In this document: one piece after another, positions 6,255 through 9,632 of the stretch
Position numbering within the stretch: the first letter of the stretch is position 1
How the letters are laid out: every line of letters begins with the position of its first letter
Notes under the pieces: generated by a model
Told to the model about the DNA's origin: nothing
What the model saw: only the letters and a program-made list of their open reading frames with translations
Databases searched by the model: none
Program-made: the position numbers and the translations under genes
DNA from: Candidatus Coatesiibacteriota bacterium
Lineage (GTDB): Bacteria; B130-G9
Direction: 5' to 3'
Assembly (NCBI GenBank): GCA_016929465.1
Contig: JAFGIT010000238.1
Location: forward strand, 1-9,632
DNA length: 9,632 nucleotides

Positions 6255-6825
6255 CTACAGAAACAGCCGCTTAAGAGTCTCCTTGTCCCGCTGCAGCTCA
6301 TCCGGTAGCCGGAGAAAGACACTTTACCCAGCTTGAGCGAGTACACACGCTGGCAGACCTTCAGAATCTCCCGCACCTTCTGTTCAACGATCAGGATGGC
6401 CACGCCCGTTTCACGATTGATTTGGCCTGTCTTCTCGAAGACGTCGTCCAGAAGATTCGGAGCCAAACCAGGTGAAGGCTCATCGAGCATAAGCAGCTTC
6501 GGCTTCGGAACCAACGCCCGTGCCAGCGCCAACATCTGCTGCTCGCCGCCGCTCAGCCTCCCCGCTTCTCGTCGGGTTCGCTCTTTCAGGGCAGGAAACA
6601 TCTCAAGCACCAGCCCGACACGGTCCTTTAGCTCCTTAGAAGGGAGTTGAAAGCCCCCGATCTCGAGGTTCTACATCACGGTCAACTCGTCGAAGACGTG
6701 ATTGCCTTGAGGCGCGAAGGTAATGCCGCGAGCGACGTTCTTGGCCGGACTTGCGCCGTTCGTCTTCTGGCCGTTGAATATGATCTCGCTCTCCGACGAC
6801 CGGATTGGATCCACAAAGACACCGG
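6255..6825 (-). pseudogene. livF: Degraded livF: branched-chain amino-acid ABC transporter ATPase fragment
   Basis: Read on the minus strand, the sequence gives IIFNGQ, ARGITFAPQGNHVFDELTV (Q-loop region), then NLEIGGF, FPALKER, the signature LSGGEQQM (6533-6556), Walker B LLMLDEP (DEP at 6476-6484) and ILIVEQKVREIL. These in this order identify LivF, the second ATPase of the LIV transporter. It is broken in three ways. The Walker A half is absent because the homology stops by about 6825, where the tRNA repeat begins. TAG at 6673-6671 interrupts TVM-E-NLEIGG, most simply a GAG to TAG change. One base is missing near 6305-6318, after which the proper C-terminus PDELQRDKETLKRLFL is read in another frame to TAG 6257-6255. 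No other liv genes are present. Loss of ATP-binding residues means it cannot be functional. Confidence 0.88.
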
Positions 6826-6865
6826 ACCGAGGCTCGCCGGTTCAAGTCCGCCCGCCCCGACCACT
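6826..6865 (+). repeat. Right copy of the tRNA-Pro 3' direct repeat (attR-like)
   Basis: This block matches 4112-4151 at 37 of 40 positions, with 28 identical bases at 6838-6865 covering most of the T arm, the acceptor 3' strand, CCA and the following CT. Upstream of 6826 there is no D arm or acceptor 5' strand, so it is not a second tRNA gene. It sits exactly where the livF homology ends. In a tRNA-integration model it is the displaced original 3' end, and host DNA resumes at 6866. Confidence 0.6.
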
Positions 6866-7008
6866 ATCCAGCAGCAGACTCACCGATTCTGCCCCAGAGG
6901 ATCGGGAAATTAACGGTGGCCGACCTTCTCCTGATACAGGACAATTGGCATTTGTGTTCTGATGTTATCCTGGCCGAAGGAGGAAATGCTCCTACCCCAG
7001 AGATCGTC

Positions 7009-8100
7009 TTAATCCCTCTTTTTCTCATACTTCTCCGCAAGGGCCGCCACGTGCTTCTCCAGATACGCGAGCGTCTTGAGGGCGAGGAAGAGGCCCATCG
7101 CCAGGATGATGAGGATGAGGAAGGAGAACCTGAATGGAATCAATACCGTGATGAAGGCGATGACGCCGAGATACGCTGAGATGAAGTAGATCAGCCGCAC
7201 CGCCTGCCGCTGCGAAAGGCCGAGGGCGAGCAGCCGGTGATGGAGGTGCTCCCGGTCCCCCTGGAAGGGATGCGTCCCGCGAATGAGCCTTCGGAAGAAC
7301 GCAAGCCCGGTATCCATCAAGGGCACCGCCATCGACGCAATCGGGACCAGCAGGGCGACCGCGACCGTGCTCTTCGAAGTGCCTAAGAGAGACATCGCGG
7401 CGAAGATGAAGCCGAGACAGTTACTCCCAGTGTCACCCATGAAAATGCTGGCCGGCGCGAAGTTGTATTTCAGGAATCCAAGGACTGCACCAGCGATTGC
7501 GATCGAGATAAGGGCGATATCATAGTCGCTCCTGTAAATGGCGACTGACATCATGGTTAGTGATGCTATGAAGACTATACCGGCCGCGAGGCCATCCAGC
7601 CCATCTATCAGGTTGATTGAATTGGTCAGGCCCACGACCCACAGCACGGTCAGCAGAATGCCGACTGCTGCGGGGACTGCAATCGAGCCCGAGGGGGATA
7701 GGGGAGACGTGAACTTTTCGATGTTGAAGCCGTAGAGCAAAAGGACCACCGTTGCAGCGACCTGGCCCGCGAGCTTGAAGATCGGTCGGATATCCCTAAT
7801 ATCGTCATAGATGCCGACCGCCATGAGGATCAAACACCCGATGAAGACGCCGGTCAACTTGTCCGCCAAAAGCTCCTCGAATCCCGAGTGCAGCCATATC
7901 CCAAGCAAAAGCGACGCGACGAATGCGACCAGGATCGCGACCCCACCGAGCGACGGGACTGGACTGGAATGGATCTTCCTCCTGCCCGGGGCGTCCATCG
8001 CGCCGATTCGCCTTGCGACGGACCTGACCACGGGAGTAAGCGCCAGGGAGAGGCCGGTGCCGACTATGAACACAAGAGCGAAAACGAGGGCTAAATTCAT
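7009..8100 (-). CDS. Polyprenyl-phosphate N-acetylhexosamine-1-phosphate transferase (WecA/TagO family)
   Basis: This integral membrane enzyme moves a sugar-1-phosphate, usually GlcNAc-1-P, from its UDP form to undecaprenyl phosphate, starting O-antigen, capsule or teichoic-type polymers at the cytoplasmic face. The 363-aa length and about ten hydrophobic segments fit the family. Motifs in order are DAPGRRKIHSSPVPSLGG at 36-53, the Asp pair D99-D100 in GIYDD, NLIDGLDGLAAG at 163-174, GDTGS at 222-226 and HLHHRL at 285-290. HLHHRL separates WecA/TagO-type enzymes from MraY. Start ATG 8100-8098 has no obvious Shine-Dalgarno site; no in-frame upstream start is better. The upstream gene ends 79 bases away on the same strand, so both are probably one transcript. 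I leave the symbol blank because WecA, TagO and Rfe-like activities cannot be told apart here. Confidence 0.93.
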   Translation of the reverse strand: MNLALVFALVFIVGTGLSLALTPVVRSVARRIGAMDAPGRRKIHSSPVPSLGGVAILVAFVASLLLGIWLHSGFEELLADKLTGVFIGCLILMAVGIYDDIRDIRPIFKLAGQVAATVVLLLYGFNIEKFTSPLSPSGSIAVPAAVGILLTVLWVVGLTNSINLIDGLDGLAAGIVFIASLTMMSVAIYRSDYDIALISIAIAGAVLGFLKYNFAPASIFMGDTGSNCLGFIFAAMSLLGTSKSTVAVALLVPIASMAVPLMDTGLAFFRRLIRGTHPFQGDREHLHHRLLALGLSQRQAVRLIYFISAYLGVIAFITVLIPFRFSFLILIILAMGLFLALKTLAYLEKHVAALAEKYEKKRD

Positions 8101-8179
8101 GCTATCTGCCGAATTCCATGATACTAAATGCCCAATTCAACGTCAGATTTCACCCCAGCTCTCCCAAACTGACCGCAAT

Positions 8180-9535
8180 TCACGGCAGCGGCGTCCAGAC
8201 GGTCTCTTGCTCCCCACTCATCAGCCTATCCACGGCCTCCTTGCCCTGCATGAAGGAGTGGTCGGTATTGCCGATCTCATAGCGCCATCCACCGAAGCGG
8301 CCTCTCGAGAGTATATCATGGCCCTCGAAAAACTCGATCGCGTGCTTCAGGTTCTGGTCGCGGGCAATTGTGGGGACCGGATAGGACCGCGTCAGCTTGA
8401 TGACCTTCGTGCTGACAACCGTGTCGATATCCGCCTGCGATAAGAGTCCGGCGGCGACAAGCCCATTCAGTGAGCTCTCTACGGCAGTTGCCCCAACTGC
8501 ATCCACCTCACCAGGCGGGCAGGATATCTCGCAGACGAGGGAATAGTGCTCCGAATCAGGGACGTTGTTAGGGGAGTAGTTCGAGAAATAAGTCACTCTG
8601 TAGAACGGGGAATTGCTCTCTGGGAAATACATCCAGCATTTGTCGCTCGGGCAAGGTTTCTTGAAGCCCAGGCCGATCATGACGCCCGCGGTCGTTGCGA
8701 GCCTCGATGCGGCATCGCGCACACTCTCAGGGGCTCCGACTGTGATCAAGGCAAGCTCATCGAGAGGGATGCTGGTGACCATGACATCGAAGCTGGTCTT
8801 CTCGCCATTCTCGAATTCGACCGCCCTGCTCTCGAGATCAACGCTTCGCACGCGGTGATTCAGATGAAGATGATCGCCCAGATCGGCGCGGTAGCCCTCG
8901 AACATGGTCCCGGTCCCGCCATGAAGAGGGAATTTGAACTTGCTGTTCGGGCCCCAGCCGACGTCGTCACGCTCCAGTATCACGTTGCGAAGCACCCGCT
9001 CAAAGTCGATCACGCTGACTCGCTCAGCGATCCAGTCCTTTGACATCTCCTCCAGAGGGAATTTCCAGACCATCTCGTTGTAGGGAAGCATGAAGTGCTT
9101 CGCTATTCCGGCGCCGAACGTGGCACTGATCCAATCTCTGAAGTTGCCGGCTGCGGAGCGGCTGTTTTTCGAAGCCTCCAACAAGCCGACGAGGCATTCG
9201 AGCACGATGTCTTTGTTGAGGTAGCGGATGTTGTTCTGGAATGGATATGGCACCCAGTTATTGAGCATCCTTATGAAGCTCCGCCTCTCGTGGGCGAGGT
9301 AGTCCTCTTTCAGGATTCCATCGACATATTGGTCAAAGTAGTCGTAATGAGAGAATAGGACGTGGCCCCCGATATCCCAGACGAAGCCACTTTCGTCGGT
9401 GAATGAGGCCGCAAGCCCGCCTATATAGTCGTGCTGCTCGTAAATGTCCCAATCCCTATGGCCCAAGTCGTTCAACCTGTGGGCTGCGCCAATCCCCGTT
9501 GGCCCCGCTCCAAGAATCAGTATTCGCTTCCGCAC
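8180..9535 (-). CDS. FAD-dependent oxidoreductase, UDP-galactopyranose mutase / protoporphyrinogen oxidase-like
   Basis: The protein is 451 aa with an N-terminal Rossmann dinucleotide motif, ILGAGPTGIGAAHRL (G9, G11, G14), then EQHDYIGGLAASF and DIGGHVLFSHYDYFD, which bind FAD in the amine-oxidase/UGM superfamily. Near the C-terminus GRFGGWRYEIGNTDHSFMQG is the second FAD-contacting block. Proteins of this type occur in polysaccharide loci and are commonly labelled protoporphyrinogen-oxidase-like although heme synthesis is not implied. A redox-neutral role on a nucleotide sugar, as in UGM, is plausible given the WecA-like gene 79 bases downstream, but the substrate is unknown. The start is GTG 9535-9533 with GAGGAG (9540-9545) 4 bases away, and the GAGPTG fold begins immediately, supporting this start. 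Confidence 0.85.
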   Translation of the reverse strand: MRKRILILGAGPTGIGAAHRLNDLGHRDWDIYEQHDYIGGLAASFTDESGFVWDIGGHVLFSHYDYFDQYVDGILKEDYLAHERRSFIRMLNNWVPYPFQNNIRYLNKDIVLECLVGLLEASKNSRSAAGNFRDWISATFGAGIAKHFMLPYNEMVWKFPLEEMSKDWIAERVSVIDFERVLRNVILERDDVGWGPNSKFKFPLHGGTGTMFEGYRADLGDHLHLNHRVRSVDLESRAVEFENGEKTSFDVMVTSIPLDELALITVGAPESVRDAASRLATTAGVMIGLGFKKPCPSDKCWMYFPESNSPFYRVTYFSNYSPNNVPDSEHYSLVCEISCPPGEVDAVGATAVESSLNGLVAAGLLSQADIDTVVSTKVIKLTRSYPVPTIARDQNLKHAIEFFEGHDILSRGRFGGWRYEIGNTDHSFMQGKEAVDRLMSGEQETVWTPLP

Positions 9536-9590
9536 TCGGCTCCTCGCTAATCCTGTCGCAAAATTAATACCTGCAAGCTCCCATAGCGCC

Positions 9591-9609
9591 TATGCATCGA
9601 AATATGCAT
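9591..9609. repeat. Paired TATGCAT sites upstream of the minus-strand operon
   Basis: TATGCAT occurs at 9591-9597 and 9603-9609 separated by CGAAA. Because ATGCAT is its own complement, the pair is both a direct and an inverted repeat with a 12-base period. It lies 56-74 bases upstream of the FAD-enzyme start, where an operator would be expected. No clear -35/-10 pair is visible nearby, although TATTAA occurs on the minus strand at 9569-9564. Confidence 0.35.
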
Positions 9610-9632
9610 CCACTAATCTATCAGATATAAAC

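Larger units (their letters stand above)
4152..6865. mobile_element. Candidate decayed integrative island bounded by tRNA-Pro and a tRNA 3' fragment
   Basis: The segment is bracketed by the intact tRNA-Pro and a direct repeat of its 3' end, the standard footprint of integration at a tRNA gene. Its contents fit accessory or relic DNA: an unknown lipoprotein, a very small ORF and a broken livF, with long stretches lacking recognisable genes. No integrase, excisionase, relaxase or phage gene is visible, so if it was mobile it has lost its machinery or depended on one elsewhere. An alternative is a segmental rearrangement that copied part of the tRNA next to livF. Base composition does not obviously differ by eye from the flanks. 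Confidence 0.4.

Noticed and set aside
6233-6610. A 125-aa functional ABC ATPase starting at the internal Met
   Set aside because: It lacks Walker A and the Q-loop, begins downstream of a nonsense codon within a longer LivF homology, and its C-terminal residues are frameshifted.
6682-6864. Minus-strand 60-codon frame beginning MVGAGGLEPAS
   Set aside because: Its N-terminus is the antisense of the tRNA 3' fragment, and the rest is the livF pseudogene read out of frame.
6780-6865. A second, complete tRNA-Pro gene
   Set aside because: Only the sequence from the anticodon stem onward is present; there is no matching acceptor 5' strand, D arm or anticodon loop.
1-9632. CRISPR array or insertion sequence
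   Set aside because: No regularly spaced repeats, transposase motifs or terminal inverted repeats were seen.

Overview
The window looks chromosomal, from a Gram-negative bacterium. A protein with a signal peptide and outer-membrane beta-barrel character sits among envelope and sugar-nucleotide genes, and Shine-Dalgarno sites of the AGGAG type precede most genes. Composition is moderately GC-rich. I cannot place the phylum from sequence alone; an uncultured lineage is possible.

Left part, plus strand (1-4028). The window opens in the last 20 codons of a gene whose tail reads like the end of a hexapeptide-repeat (left-handed beta-helix) enzyme. It is followed by a complete glmS (glucosamine-6-phosphate synthase) and, 13 bases further on, by an SDR-type nucleotide-sugar epimerase/dehydratase. 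These three read as one sugar-nucleotide supply operon. After a 250-base gap with a good sigma70-type promoter comes a 304-aa exported protein, probably an outer-membrane beta-barrel.

Middle part (4073-6865). A tRNA-Pro(UGG) gene with encoded CCA is intact. Its 3' portion, from the anticodon stem through CCA and two more bases, is repeated at 6826-6865: 37 of 40 positions match and the last 28 are identical. This is the arrangement left by site-specific integration into a tRNA gene, and it brackets about 2.7 kb. Inside are a promoter with a tiny ORF, an unknown 304-aa lipoprotein, a 58-aa possible lipoprotein, and a broken livF (branched-chain amino-acid ABC transporter ATPase). The livF copy lacks its Walker A half, has an in-frame TAG and a frameshift near its end, and is cut off at the repeat. 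No integrase is visible, so this is best read as a decayed island or a rearrangement scar.

Right part, minus strand (9535-7009). A FAD-dependent oxidoreductase of the UDP-galactopyranose mutase/protoporphyrinogen-oxidase-like fold is followed by a WecA/TagO-type polyprenyl-phosphate sugar-1-phosphate transferase. Together they suggest the start of a surface-polysaccharide locus. GlmS would feed the UDP-HexNAc pool, the epimerase and the FAD enzyme would modify nucleotide sugars, and the WecA-like protein would load the first sugar onto undecaprenyl phosphate. That pathway link is inference.
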